From: Ethanoligenens sp047722935 | GTDB lineage: Bacteria > Bacillota > Clostridia > Oscillospirales > Ethanoligenentaceae | NCBI GenBank assembly: GCA_047722935.1 | Contig: JBDNZS010000020.1 | Location: forward strand, 1-43,912 | DNA length: 43,912 bases | Direction: 5' to 3' | Part shown: piece after piece, positions 32,711 through 41,120 of the stretch | Layout: every line of letters starts with the position of its first letter | Position numbering within the stretch: position 1 is the stretch's first letter | Notes under the pieces: generated by a model | Databases searched by the model: none | What the model saw: only the letters and a program-made list of their open reading frames with translations | Told to the model about the DNA's origin: nothing | Made by a program: the position numbers and the translations under genes

Positions 32711-33874
32711 CTATCGAACGGATATGTGCCGACCGAAAAGACGGGTAAAAAAACCGCCGACGGCCGCAAAAAATGACACAAACGGGTTTGGTTTGGGCGG
32801 TGCTTTCATCACAGCCGCAATGGCAAGGAAATCTCCGTGTGCAATCTCCTTGCCATCCAGCGTGAAGCGCAGCTCCCCTAATTTTTGTCCCGCCTGCACA
32901 GGTGCGTTTACCTTGCCGGGCAGGCGCACCTGCATTGAAACCTTTCCCGCTTCATCAGCACGCAGGGCGGCGGAAACCGACGGATCGCACCGCACCGCGA
33001 CCGTACCCTGCACACCGCCCGCCACACGCACCCGCCGTTCCACCGGCGCAGTCAGCAGCGGGCGCGCCTGCAAGACGGAAAAACCTTGATCAAGCAAGGC
33101 AGCATGGTCGCGCCAGTCATCGGGATCATCCAGCGTCGCCAAAACCAATGTCACACCGCCGCGCCGCGCGCAGGAGACCAGGCAGCGCCCGCTTTTCTTC
33201 GTAAAACCGGTTTTAATGCCAATTTCTCCATCATAGCTGCCCAGCAGCCGGTTGTGATTCACCAGCGTACGGGCATTCTGAACGCCGTCATAGGAGACAG
33301 TGATGCGCTTGGTTCCCACGATCTGCGCAAAGTCGGGATTCTTCATTGCATACGCACCCAGCCTCGCCAAATCCAGTGCAGTGGTATAGTGGCCGTCCGC
33401 GCCCAGTCCGGACGGGTTGGCAAAATGGGTATTCCCCAGCTGCAATGCCTTTGCCTTTGCATTCATCTGTGCGGCAAAGCCGTCTACAGAGCCGCCCAGC
33501 AGCATGGCAATGGTGTTGGCTGCGTCGTTGCCGCTCTCCAACAGCAGACCGTAGACCAATGTCCGCAGGGTCAGCTTTTCGTCCGGCAGCAAACCCATGG
33601 ACGAACCCTCCACCGTGAGTGCTTCCGGCGGCACAGTGAACGTCTTATCCAGCTGCCCTGATTCACAGGCAAGCAGGCCGGTCATGATCTTGGTTGTGCT
33701 GGCCATTGGCAGACGCGTGTCCATATTGCTGCCCGCAATCACACGTCCGGTCGTCTGCTCCACCAGTGCATAACTGCGCGCCGAAACCGCCGCCGCACTG
33801 GAAACCGGCCAAACCGCTCCCAACAGCAGAAAAACCATCAGACAAGCTGCCCACTTCTTCACCACTGCATTCAT
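32711..33874 (-). CDS. dacF: D-alanyl-D-alanine carboxypeptidase (DacF-type)
   Basis: This 387-aa low-mass penicillin-binding protein trims the terminal D-Ala of peptidoglycan stems. A signal peptide occupies about 1-30. The active site has S59-T-T-K62 ('PMASTTKIMTG'), an SxN in 'LLLESGNDAAN' and KTG in 'IGIKTGFTKKSGR'. A C-terminal beta domain and a hydrophobic/basic end follow, as in membrane-bound DacF/DacB. Context with sporulation genes (ytfJ, scpAB) supports a spore-cortex or growth role. Confidence 0.92.
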   Translation of the reverse strand: MNAVVKKWAACLMVFLLLGAVWPVSSAAAVSARSYALVEQTTGRVIAGSNMDTRLPMASTTKIMTGLLACESGQLDKTFTVPPEALTVEGSSMGLLPDEKLTLRTLVYGLLLESGNDAANTIAMLLGGSVDGFAAQMNAKAKALQLGNTHFANPSGLGADGHYTTALDLARLGAYAMKNPDFAQIVGTKRITVSYDGVQNARTLVNHNRLLGSYDGEIGIKTGFTKKSGRCLVSCARRGGVTLVLATLDDPDDWRDHAALLDQGFSVLQARPLLTAPVERRVRVAGGVQGTVAVRCDPSVSAALRADEAGKVSMQVRLPGKVNAPVQAGQKLGELRFTLDGKEIAHGDFLAIAAVMKAPPKPNPFVSFFAAVGGFFTRLFGRHISVR

Positions 33875-33962
33875 CCCCCCGCTCCGCGTTTCACCGCGGG
33901 CGTCGGCAGCCGCGCGGAAAACATGATTCCTCTAAACATATGCGGGAAACGGACGGGAAATG

Positions 33963-33991
33963 AAAAAAAGACCGGAACAGCGCCACTGTTC
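33963..33991 (-). terminator. Terminator of the scpA-ytfJ operon
   Basis: On the minus strand GAACAG-N5-CTGTTC (33975-33991) is followed by CGGTC and T7. It ends the operon about 33 nt after ytfJ. Confidence 0.7.
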
Positions 33992-34023
33992 AAAGCAGAT
34001 GGAAACTGTTAAAGCAATGCCGT

Positions 34024-34434
34024 TCAGATACCGGCTGCAGGCTGATCGACCGTAGGCTCCTTGCCCTTTTTGTCCTTGTTGAACAGCGAAACGATCTTGT
34101 CAATCAGTTCGGGCACCATGCTGATGGCGTTGTCGGCACTGGATGAATTTTGTGTAATCTGCAACATCTTGACCTGCCCTTGCGAGATCACAATAAAGGC
34201 CACCGGGTTGATGGTCGCGCCCGCACCGCCGCCGCCGCCGAACAACTCCTTTTCGGTCTTGGCAGGCAAGTCGGAGCCGCCGGAGGCAAACCCCAGCGAA
34301 ACTTTGGAGACCGGGATAATCACCGTGCCGTCGGACGTGACAATCTGTTGGCCGATAATTGTGTTCACGTCCACCAGATTGCGAATATTCTGCAACGTTG
34401 AGTCCAGCAGACCTTTAATCGGATGTTCACTCAT
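34024..34434 (-). CDS. ytfJ: Sporulation protein YtfJ (GerW family)
   Basis: The 136-aa product is a GerW/YtfJ-family spore protein: 'IKGLLDSTLQNIRNLVDVNT', 'GTVIIPVSKVSLGFASGG', a Gly-rich 'GGGGGAGATINPVAFIVI'. Members are made in the forespore and some affect germination. It overlaps the DUF2953 gene by 4 nt, as ytfI-ytfJ do in Bacillus. Confidence 0.93.
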   Translation of the reverse strand: MSEHPIKGLLDSTLQNIRNLVDVNTIIGQQIVTSDGTVIIPVSKVSLGFASGGSDLPAKTEKELFGGGGGAGATINPVAFIVISQGQVKMLQITQNSSSADNAISMVPELIDKIVSLFNKDKKGKEPTVDQPAAGI

Positions 34435-35048
34435 GATACAGCACCATCTTTCTGCATAGTTGTGTCCTTCGTGGAGCGCACGAAAGACAACATCATTTTG
34501 ATAATGGCCGCGCCCTGTGTGACGGCCAGTGTAACGATGGAAAAAATTCTGATGGAAAGTGCGGCAGAAAACGCCACCGATGTCGCCCCATCTTGAAACA
34601 GAGGTATCACCCGGATATCATGCCGCCGCACGCGCAGCGCACTTTTTAGAAATCCATACGCCGTGTACACCACCGCACACGCTTGCCCATATCGGATGGC
34701 AGTCGCGGCGGCATCCTCCTCATGGATACGCAGGTCGAGGAGCAGGTCGTCCATGACCAGACGGCGGCCCGTCGCCGCCACCAGCCTTTTGAGCAGATCA
34801 TATACTTCGGAAAAATGCGTGAGGAAAAACGACAAATCCGGTTTGGATGCCGCCCCACCTTCTTTGGCGGATTTTTTCTTTTTGGGTTTGGTTTTTGGGG
34901 CGGTGGGTACGCTGGGCAGCCGCACACGGAAAAACCAAAAGCGAATCTCAAAGCTGAATTGTTCCTGAAAAGAAACCAGCAGCCGCACGCGGGAAAGATT
35001 GAGGAATATCAGAAAAGCGGCGACACCCGAGAGGATTATCCACCCCAT
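34431..35048 (-). CDS. ytfI: DUF2953 membrane protein (YtfI)
   Basis: The 205-aa product has an N-terminal transmembrane helix ('MGWIILSGVAAFLIFLNL'), a basic Lys-rich middle, and 'LLLDLRIHEEDAAATAIRYG' with 'RVIPLFQDGATSVAFSAALS', typical of DUF2953. The start at 35048 overlaps the scpB stop (TAATG). It pairs with YtfJ; function is unknown. Confidence 0.85.
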   Translation of the reverse strand: MGWIILSGVAAFLIFLNLSRVRLLVSFQEQFSFEIRFWFFRVRLPSVPTAPKTKPKKKKSAKEGGAASKPDLSFFLTHFSEVYDLLKRLVAATGRRLVMDDLLLDLRIHEEDAAATAIRYGQACAVVYTAYGFLKSALRVRRHDIRVIPLFQDGATSVAFSAALSIRIFSIVTLAVTQGAAIIKMMLSFVRSTKDTTMQKDGAVS

Positions 35049-35596
35049 TATGCTTCCCCCCGCAGGCTCCATTGCAGCTGATCCGCCGCCTGCGCCTGTC
35101 CATCGGTATCCGGGAGCTCTTCCAATGAAGATAGGCCAAAACAGCGCAGGAAATTCGCAGTGGTTCCATACAAAATCGGACGACCCGGCACATCCAGCCT
35201 CCCGCATTCCTCAACCAGGCCCTTCGCTGTCAGGCTGGAAAGCACACCGCCGCAATCCACTCCGCGCACCTGCTCCACATAGCTTTTGGTAACCGGCTGG
35301 CGGTAGGCCACCACAGCCAGCACCTCCATGGCGGCGGAAGAAAGCGGTGTGTCCCGCCGCATGTCCAGCGCCCGGCGCACCACCCCCGCGTATTCCGCCC
35401 GCGTGGCAAGCTGAAGACATGTATCCAGCCGCAGCAGGCAGACACCCGTTTTCGCCAACGCTTTTTCTAATGCGTCCGCCAACTTGAGAACGGCAGGCTC
35501 GTCCAGTTCCAGCGCCGCAGCAAGCCGATCGACCGGCACCTCCTCCCCGCTTGCAAACAGGATTGCCTGAAGAGCCGCCAAATCTGTCAATTCCAT
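35048..35596 (-). CDS. scpB: Segregation and condensation protein B
   Basis: The 182-aa product has two winged-helix domains: 'ALQAILFASGEEVPVDRLAA', 'VLAVVAYRQPVTKSYVEQV' and 'LVEECGRLDVPGRPILYGTT'. ScpB bridges ScpA and SMC for chromosome segregation. It overlaps scpA by 10 nt. Confidence 0.94.
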   Translation of the reverse strand: MELTDLAALQAILFASGEEVPVDRLAAALELDEPAVLKLADALEKALAKTGVCLLRLDTCLQLATRAEYAGVVRRALDMRRDTPLSSAAMEVLAVVAYRQPVTKSYVEQVRGVDCGGVLSSLTAKGLVEECGRLDVPGRPILYGTTANFLRCFGLSSLEELPDTDGQAQAADQLQWSLRGEA

Positions 35597-36294
35597 TTAC
35601 TTGTCCCCCTCTTGAGCAGCAGGACCTCATCGCCGTCTTCATCGTTTGCCTGCACGCGCCCCGCACGTACCAGTTCCAACACCGCGAGAAACGTCGCAAC
35701 CGCCTCTGAACGGCTGTCCACATCGACAAAAAGTGTCTGAAAATGCTGGCTACCGCCACGCACCAGCCGCCGCAGCACGTGCAGCACCCGCGTGGTGACT
35801 GACGCCGCCGCACGCACCACCACGCCGGAAAACGAATCAGCAGTGGGAGGCTGCCTTATTTTCACTTTGCCCCGTGCCTGCAAAAACGCCTCAGCCAGTT
35901 CCGCAGGGTGATGATGCAGCCGGTACATCTGCTCACGCGGCATCGGCTGCGGCTTGCGCACAAACAGCTCACGCCGTCTGGCAGCAAGCAGCACAGCAAG
36001 CACTTTGCAAGTCTGATAGGCAAGCAGGGCGGTCACCAGTTCCTCTCTCGGGTCTTTTTCCTGCTTGGGCAGCAGCATGGCAGATTTCATCTGCACCAGA
36101 CGGGATGCCATTTCCAGAAACGCGCTGGTCAATTCCATATCCATCCGGCTGGCCTCATCAAGGTAGGTCATGTACTGCGTAAGCAGTTCCGCGATGGGGA
36201 TGTCGCAGATGTCCAGCTTGTGTTTGGATATCAGATGCAGGAGCAAATCCAGAGGTCCCTCGAAAACCGGGAGCTTAAATGTAAGTCTTTCCAT
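35587..36294 (-). CDS. scpA: Segregation and condensation protein A (kleisin)
   Basis: The 235-aa product begins 'LTFKLPVFEGPLDLLLHLIS', the kleisin N-terminus, with 'DICDIPIAELLTQYMTYL' next and a C-terminal winged helix ('SEAVATFLAVLELVRAGRVQ'). It closes the SMC ring with ScpB. AAAGGCGAT precedes the ATG. Confidence 0.94.
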   Translation of the reverse strand: MERLTFKLPVFEGPLDLLLHLISKHKLDICDIPIAELLTQYMTYLDEASRMDMELTSAFLEMASRLVQMKSAMLLPKQEKDPREELVTALLAYQTCKVLAVLLAARRRELFVRKPQPMPREQMYRLHHHPAELAEAFLQARGKVKIRQPPTADSFSGVVVRAAASVTTRVLHVLRRLVRGGSQHFQTLFVDVDSRSEAVATFLAVLELVRAGRVQANDEDGDEVLLLKRGTSKWN

Positions 36295-36317
36295 ATATCG
36301 CCTTTATTATGCACCGT

Positions 36318-36995
36318 TCAGGCAACTAACGACCACATCCCGCCCAGCAGCGCCTGCTCCGCATGGATCAGAGGGGCGGATAAGAACCCTAAGAACAATA
36401 CGCCCATCAAGACCATCTGAATCATGCCCTCATAGCGGTAAAGCGCCTCCTCCGCGCCGCGCGAAAGAAAAAGCATCAACACACGGGAGCCATCCAGCGG
36501 CGGCACGGGGATGAGATTAAAAATAAACAAGCCGACATTGATCTGTGCCGAAACAGTCAACAGTTGAACCAACACGTTCAAAGTGGTGCTGGAAACGCCG
36601 CCGGTCGTCTGCGCAACAGACGGATCGACAGCAAATCGCAGCAATACCAGTGATACAAATGCCATCAGCAGGTTGGAAAGCGGCCCGGCAATGGACGTAA
36701 GTGCCATGCCAACGCGCGGATTTTTAAAATTGTTTGGATTGACCGGAACCGGCTTTGCCCAGCCGAACCGGAACAACAGCAGGCAAATTGTGCCCATCGC
36801 ATCCAGATGTTTGAGCGGATTGAGCGTCAGTCTGCCCTGCCATTTGGCCGTCCGGTCACCCAGCGCATAGGCGGCAAGGGCATGGGCGCATTCATGCACG
36901 GGGAACGCAAGGAACAACACCGGCAGCGTATACAGAAAACCCGTTAGATAAGACAGGATAGATTGCGTATCCATACGCAGTAACGACTGGAACAT
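36318..36995 (-). CDS. Site-2 protease family (M50) membrane protein
   Basis: This 225-aa integral-membrane metalloprotease resembles YwhC. The zinc motif is HECAH in 'FLAFPVHECAHALAAYALGD', and the second site is 'LNPLKHLDAMGTI'. 'LIPVPPLDGSRVL' holds the third zinc ligand. Five or six helices are visible. AAAGGAG precedes the ATG. It lies upstream of scpA with its own promoter. The substrate is unknown. Confidence 0.9.
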   Translation of the reverse strand: MFQSLLRMDTQSILSYLTGFLYTLPVLFLAFPVHECAHALAAYALGDRTAKWQGRLTLNPLKHLDAMGTICLLLFRFGWAKPVPVNPNNFKNPRVGMALTSIAGPLSNLLMAFVSLVLLRFAVDPSVAQTTGGVSSTTLNVLVQLLTVSAQINVGLFIFNLIPVPPLDGSRVLMLFLSRGAEEALYRYEGMIQMVLMGVLFLGFLSAPLIHAEQALLGGMWSLVA

Positions 36996-37059
36996 GGAGC
37001 GCTCCTTTTATATGCCGGCAAACACCGGCTGAACAGGAACCGATACGAACGCTATGATA

Positions 37060-37088
37060 AGTATACGCGATTGCCGCCCATCATGCAA
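37060..37088 (-). promoter_or_regulatory. Promoter of the site-2 protease-scpA-ytfJ operon
   Basis: Minus-strand TTGCAT (37083-37088), 17 nt, TATACT (37060-37065). A 9-bp inverted repeat, ATTGCCGCC (37070-37078) and GGCGGCAAT (37096-37104), spans the promoter region. Confidence 0.65.
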
Positions 37089-37117
37089 GCGGATAGGCGG
37101 CAATGGATAAAACGGGA

Positions 37118-37124
37118 CATACTA
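37118..37124 (+). promoter_or_regulatory. Forespore-type (sigma-G/F) -10 element before spl
   Basis: CATACTA at 37118-37124 equals the known sigma-G -10 consensus, 25 nt before the spl start. No convincing -35 is seen at the usual distance. It fits forespore expression of spl as in Bacillus. Confidence 0.45.
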
Positions 37125-37149
37125 TCTGTCATAAGAAGGGGGAGATTGT

Positions 37150-38145
37150 TTGAAACCCGATATCGTCTACTATGAACCGAGCGTGTTCTCCTATCCGCTT
37201 GGCAAACAATTGAAAACAAAGTTTGCAGACGTGCCATGGATACCCATCGAGAATCACAACAACATCGAGACCCTGCGGCGCAACCCCAACACGGCATTTC
37301 CGCAGATGAAGCGGCATTTGATCGTCGGTGTACGCAAATCCCTCCGCTTTGTGCCCAACCATAAGGTATCCGATTTTCTGGTACCGTATACGTCTTCCGG
37401 GTGCAGCGCCATGTGCCTGTACTGTTATCTGGTATGCAGCTACAATAAATGTGCCTATCTGCGGCTATTTGTCAACCGTGAAGAGATGATGGACAACCTT
37501 ATCCGCACAGCTGCGCGCGCTGAAAAAGAGCTGGTGTTTGAAATCGGCAGCAACAGCGATTTGGTCCTGGAAAACACCATCACCGGCAACCTGCCATGGA
37601 CAATCCATGCATTTACCGAAAGTCCAAAAGGACGGCTCACGTTTCCCACGAAATTTGATATGGTAGAGCCCTTGCTGCCGCTCGAACACAAGGGGCGGGT
37701 CATCGTGCGTATGAGCATCAACCCGCCGTCTATTATTCAGAAAATCGAATTGGGTACTTCCCCGCTTGAGCGCCGCATTCAGGCAATGAACCTGTTATGT
37801 GACGCAGGTTATCCCGTTGGGATGCTGCTGGCACCCATCATTTTGACAGACAACTGGCGTGCGCTCTATGCGGATCTCATCAACCGACTTGCGGACGAAC
37901 TGAGTGAAAAAGTCAAAGCACAGTTGTTCATTGAAATCATTTTTATGACATACAGTTATGTGCATCGTGCCATCAACAGCGAGGCATTCCCAAACGCCGT
38001 AGACCTGTACGACCCCTCACAAATGACCGGACGCGGACGCGGCAAGTATTGTTACCGTGACCCGCTTCGCGCGGAAGGAGAGTCCTATCTCCGGGAATTG
38101 CTTTCGAAAAAGCTGCCCGGCGTCCCCATCCTCTACGTCGTCTAA
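37150..38145 (+). CDS. splB: Spore photoproduct lyase
   Basis: This 331-aa radical-SAM enzyme splits spore photoproduct thymine dimers at germination. The cluster motif is C85-x3-C89-x2-C92 in 'SSGCSAMCLYCYL', with the two Tyr after it also kept. 'RVIVRMSINPP' and 'GKYCYRDPLRAEG' are also family-like. Where the Bacillus enzyme has its hydrogen-donor Cys141 ('FEAACTSD'), this protein reads 'FEIGSNSD' (Ser134). Cys96 or Cys101 might substitute. Translation starts at TTG with AAGGGGGAG upstream. Identity as SPL is strong; mechanism details are inferred from memory of the family. Confidence 0.9.
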   Translation: MKPDIVYYEPSVFSYPLGKQLKTKFADVPWIPIENHNNIETLRRNPNTAFPQMKRHLIVGVRKSLRFVPNHKVSDFLVPYTSSGCSAMCLYCYLVCSYNKCAYLRLFVNREEMMDNLIRTAARAEKELVFEIGSNSDLVLENTITGNLPWTIHAFTESPKGRLTFPTKFDMVEPLLPLEHKGRVIVRMSINPPSIIQKIELGTSPLERRIQAMNLLCDAGYPVGMLLAPIILTDNWRALYADLINRLADELSEKVKAQLFIEIIFMTYSYVHRAINSEAFPNAVDLYDPSQMTGRGRGKYCYRDPLRAEGESYLRELLSKKLPGVPILYVV

Positions 38146-38235
38146 AACGCGTGCCGCACATGTCTTGGCAACAGATACATGACATCCACATTGAACATCC
38201 CGTTTAAAGGCAGTCGGTCTGATCTGTACGATCTG

Positions 38236-39573
38236 TCATTCCGCCTTAGCGGATACATCATTCAGTTGTGCGTGGCTGTCCGCATCCGGCAAAGCGGACA
38301 CATCTTTAAGTTTGCGCTGAATCTGCCGTGTGCGCACCCCAACCAGTTGATCCAGCTCGTGGTTTGCCTGCTCCAATCGTTGTTGGGTTGCCGAAAGCAC
38401 TCCGGCAAATTTTTCAAATTCCGTTTTGACCGCACCAAGCACCTGCCAGACTTCACCTGATCGTTTTTGAATAGCCAGTGTGCGAAATCCCATTTGCAGG
38501 CTGTTCAACAGCGCTGCCATGGTGGCGGGTCCTGCCACAGTGACCTTATAAGTACGCTGAAGCGTTTCAAGCAGACCGCGGCGCACCACCTCGGCATACA
38601 AACCCTCAAACGGCAAAAACATCACGCCGAACTCAGTGGTTTGCGGCGGTTCAATGTATTTGTCATGGATGTCTTTCGCAAACAATTTAATGCGCTGTTC
38701 CAGTTCTGCACCCGCCTGTGCAACCAGAGCCTTATCGCCTATATCGTATGCATCGCACAATTTGGCATATGCATCAGCGGGAAATTTGGCGTCCACCGGC
38801 AGCCAGACCGTATCGTCTTCCGCACCCGGCAGCTTGATGGCATACTCAACCACATTTGTGCTGCCGCGTCGCGTCGCCACATTGGCTGCATATTGTTCAG
38901 GGGGTAAGATTTCCTGTAAGATCGCGCCAAGCTGCACTTCGCCCAGCACCCCGCGTGTCTTCACGTTGGAAAGCACTTTTTTCAAATCGCCCACACCGGC
39001 GGCGATGGTCTGCATCTCGCCCAACCCTTTATACACCTGCTCCAACCGCTCGTTCACCAGCTGAAACGACTGGCCGACTCGTTCGGTCAATGTTTTTTCC
39101 AATTTTTCATCTACTGTCTGACGCATCAATTCCAGTTGCTTGGCGTTGTCTTCCCGTATAGCGGAAAGGCGGTTTTCCATCAACGCACGGATGCCCTCCA
39201 GTTTCAATTCATTTTGCACAGAAAAATTCGCAATGCGTTTGTCAACCCCCGTTACAAGCTCGCCCACGGTTTTTTGCAATGCATCCTGCCGTAATGACAG
39301 CTGCCCGCTCATCTGTGTAAACCGCCGATTTTCAGCTGCAACAGCCTGTTCCTGAACACCGGATAGGATGTCGCTCAAATTTTTAATACTGGTCTGAATC
39401 GAAACGCCGGTCTCTGCGCGCGCTGCACGGAGTTGCTCCAAAACATCTTGCCGAAGCGCTTCCATACGGCGGGTATCCCCGCTTTGCCCAGAAGATTTGA
39501 ACAGTGTGGCCACAAGGGTAAACGCCGACAGCCCCACAGCGATCACTGAAAAAAACAAGATGGCTGTCAACAT
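38236..39573 (-). CDS. rmuC: DNA recombination protein RmuC homologue
   Basis: The 445-aa product has an N-terminal transmembrane helix (about 1-25), a long coiled coil (about 35-190), then the RmuC nuclease-like domain with 'GVLGEVQLGAILQEILPPEQY', 'VWLPVDAKFPADAYAKL' and 'GVMFLPFEGLYAEVVRRG' in part. RmuC limits DNA inversions at repeats in E. coli. AAAGGTGAT precedes the ATG. It lies between spl and a tRNA cluster. Confidence 0.92.
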   Translation of the reverse strand: MLTAILFFSVIAVGLSAFTLVATLFKSSGQSGDTRRMEALRQDVLEQLRAARAETGVSIQTSIKNLSDILSGVQEQAVAAENRRFTQMSGQLSLRQDALQKTVGELVTGVDKRIANFSVQNELKLEGIRALMENRLSAIREDNAKQLELMRQTVDEKLEKTLTERVGQSFQLVNERLEQVYKGLGEMQTIAAGVGDLKKVLSNVKTRGVLGEVQLGAILQEILPPEQYAANVATRRGSTNVVEYAIKLPGAEDDTVWLPVDAKFPADAYAKLCDAYDIGDKALVAQAGAELEQRIKLFAKDIHDKYIEPPQTTEFGVMFLPFEGLYAEVVRRGLLETLQRTYKVTVAGPATMAALLNSLQMGFRTLAIQKRSGEVWQVLGAVKTEFEKFAGVLSATQQRLEQANHELDQLVGVRTRQIQRKLKDVSALPDADSHAQLNDVSAKAE

Positions 39574-39613
39574 GAAATCACCTTTCCCTTTTACAACATT
39601 TTAAATCGGCAAC

Positions 39614-39646
39614 AAAAAGCAGCCATGGAAACCATGGCTGCTTTTT
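39614..39646. terminator. Terminator of the tRNA-Phe-Cys unit
   Basis: AAAAAGCAGCCATGG (39614-39628) pairs perfectly with CCATGGCTGCTTTTT (39632-39646), loop of 3 nt, T5 on the minus strand after the stem. Confidence 0.88.
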
Positions 39647-39653
39647 GCATGAT

Positions 39654-39728
39654 TGGAGGCGCCACCCAGAATCGAACTGGGGAATAAAGGTGTTGCAGAC
39701 CTTTGCCTTACCGCTTGGCTATGGCGCC
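39654..39728 (-). tRNA. tRNA-Cys (GCA)
   Basis: The 75-nt cloverleaf reads GGCGCCA at the 5' end and TGGCGCC before discriminator T and an encoded CCA. The anticodon loop is CTGCAAC, anticodon GCA. It is the second gene of a unit with tRNA-Phe. Confidence 0.95.
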
Positions 39729-39786
39729 GTAGTACCGGTATAACTCTGCAAAAGCCACAGTGCTAACTTTTGCAAATGAAAACCGT

Positions 39787-39862
39787 TGGTGCCTCCGGGC
39801 GGAATCGAACCACCGACACGGGGATTTTCAGTCCCCTGCTCTACCGACTGAGCTACAGAGGC
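39787..39862 (-). tRNA. tRNA-Phe (GAA)
   Basis: The 76-nt cloverleaf has acceptor GCCTCTG/CGGAGGC (one G-U), the loop CTGAAAA with anticodon GAA, T-arm GGTTCGATTCC, and an encoded CCA. It lies 58 nt before tRNA-Cys. Confidence 0.94.
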
Positions 39863-39907
39863 GTGTCAAAGCATCATGACCATTTGTATGTGCAAAGCAT
39901 GTACACT

Positions 39908-39935
39908 ATTATATCAAGCATTTGGCATGTGTCAA
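39908..39935 (-). promoter_or_regulatory. Promoter of the tRNA-Phe-Cys unit
   Basis: Minus-strand TTGACA (39930-39935), 16 nt, TATAAT (39908-39913); both boxes are perfect. Confidence 0.85.
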
Positions 39936-39963
39936 GGATTTTCTTAAAGTGTGTATATTTGAA

Positions 39964-39992
39964 TTGACTTTTTCTTTTCTTTATAGTACAAT
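39964..39992 (+). promoter_or_regulatory. Promoter of tRNA-Val
   Basis: TTGACT (39964-39969), 17 nt, TACAAT (39987-39992). It is divergent from the tRNA-Phe promoter 28 nt away. Confidence 0.7.
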
Positions 39993-40022
39993 AAACAGCG
40001 CCGCTATTATCGCGTGATGTAT

Positions 40023-40099
40023 GGGAGCATAGCTCAGCTGGTCAGAGCACCTGCCTTACAAGCAGGGGGTCGTTGGTTCGAGCCCAACTGTTCCCACCA
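40023..40099 (+). tRNA. tRNA-Val (TAC), likely integration site
   Basis: The 77-nt cloverleaf starts GGGAGCA, has anticodon loop CTTACAA (TAC, Val), T-arm GTTCGAG and encoded CCA. An integrase gene points toward it from 98 nt away, so its 3' half is probably the attB/attL core. Confidence 0.95.
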
Positions 40100-40103
40100 A
40101 GCA

Positions 40104-40148
40104 AAAACCGCTTACCTAAGCTACTTGTTGGCTATGATGAGCGGTTTT
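40104..40148 (+). terminator. Terminator of tRNA-Val
   Basis: AAAACCGCT (40104-40112) and AGCGGTTTT (40140-40148) form a 9-bp stem, with GTTTTG after it. Confidence 0.6.
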
Positions 40149-40171
40149 GTTTTGCCCAAATTTGTTTGGTA

Positions 40172-40190
40172 TGCCAACGAGTGTGCCAAC
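40172..40190. repeat. Direct TGCCAAC pair next to tRNA-Val
   Basis: TGCCAAC occurs at 40172-40178 and 40184-40190, 12 bp apart, between the tRNA 3' end and the integrase gene. Its place is right for arm-type integrase sites of an attachment region. Confidence 0.45.
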
Positions 40191-40196
40191 CGGTAC

Positions 40197-41103
40197 TCAA
40201 ATTTTTTTAATGGCATCGCGAGCAGCGTCCTCATCCGAATGAATATAGACATCCAGCGAAATATTTACGCGAGAATGTCCCAGTAACCGAGAAATAGTTT
40301 TGACATCCACACCTGCCGCCCGGAGATCACTTGCAAACGTATGCCTTGTGATATGCGGCGCACGATATTCCACACCTGCGGCTTCAAGGAATTTTCGATA
40401 GTCACGACGAAAGTTGTGTGTTTCCAGCAAACCACCTGTTTTAGTTTGAAAGATATATCCCTCATTTTGCGGCCCTAATGCTTCAAATTCCCTTCTAACC
40501 ATCTCATGAAGGGGAATGCCCCGTGCTGATGCTGCAGACTTAGGGGCCTTGGTAGGGTCGTTTGGGTCAATATCCAACGCCCTGCGAATGTGGATGATGT
40601 CGTCAGAAAAGTCTATATCCTCCCAGCGCAATGCCAGCAGTTCTTCCTGCCTCATGCCGGTCTTTATCAGGATGACCACCATACGGCCAACGCGGCGCGG
40701 CTCATGCGGTTTGTGGAGATTCAGATACTGAGGTACAAAATCGATGATTGCTTTTTCTTCTGCTCCGATAAATGGGGCTTTTTCTTTGCTGCCTTCCATA
40801 GGCGGCAATTTTATTTTACGGCAAGGGTTTTTGATAAGCAGTTCATTATCCACCGCATCCTCCAGCATCTTGTTCACAAGGAGACGCACGCGAGACACTA
40901 AGGACTTTGACTTTCCTTCTTTCGCAATGTCACCAAGCATTTTTGAAATCTGTGCAGGTTTAATGCTTTTAAATGAGTAATTTCCAATGCGGGGAATGAT
41001 CTGTGCCTTTATTACATCATAGCTGTTTGCTCTCAATATAAGTCATTGAGCCCGCCCCATTGGGAGCCTTTCTCTTTTCGGTATCAGATTTTTTGCGAGA
41101 CAT
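40197..41103 (-). pseudogene. Tyrosine integrase, N-terminal part deleted and frameshifted
   Basis: The catalytic part (40197-41036, 279 codons) keeps the SAM-like domain, 'TGMRQEELLALRWEDIDF' with the first Arg, 'HITRHTFASDLRAAG' (HxxR), 'LLGHSRVNISLDVYIH' with His and Tyr. It has no proper start: only a TTG without a ribosome-binding site. The true start seems to be the ATG at 41103, with AAAGGAG upstream, which reads 'MSRKKSDTEKRKAPNGAGS' as in many integrases, then goes out of frame and stops at 41017. About 60-80 residues, the arm-binding domain, appear lost. The gene points toward tRNA-Val. Alternatively the TTG form may still be made as a shorter protein. Confidence 0.75.
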
Positions 41104-41120
41104 ACGGCGGCATCTCCTTT

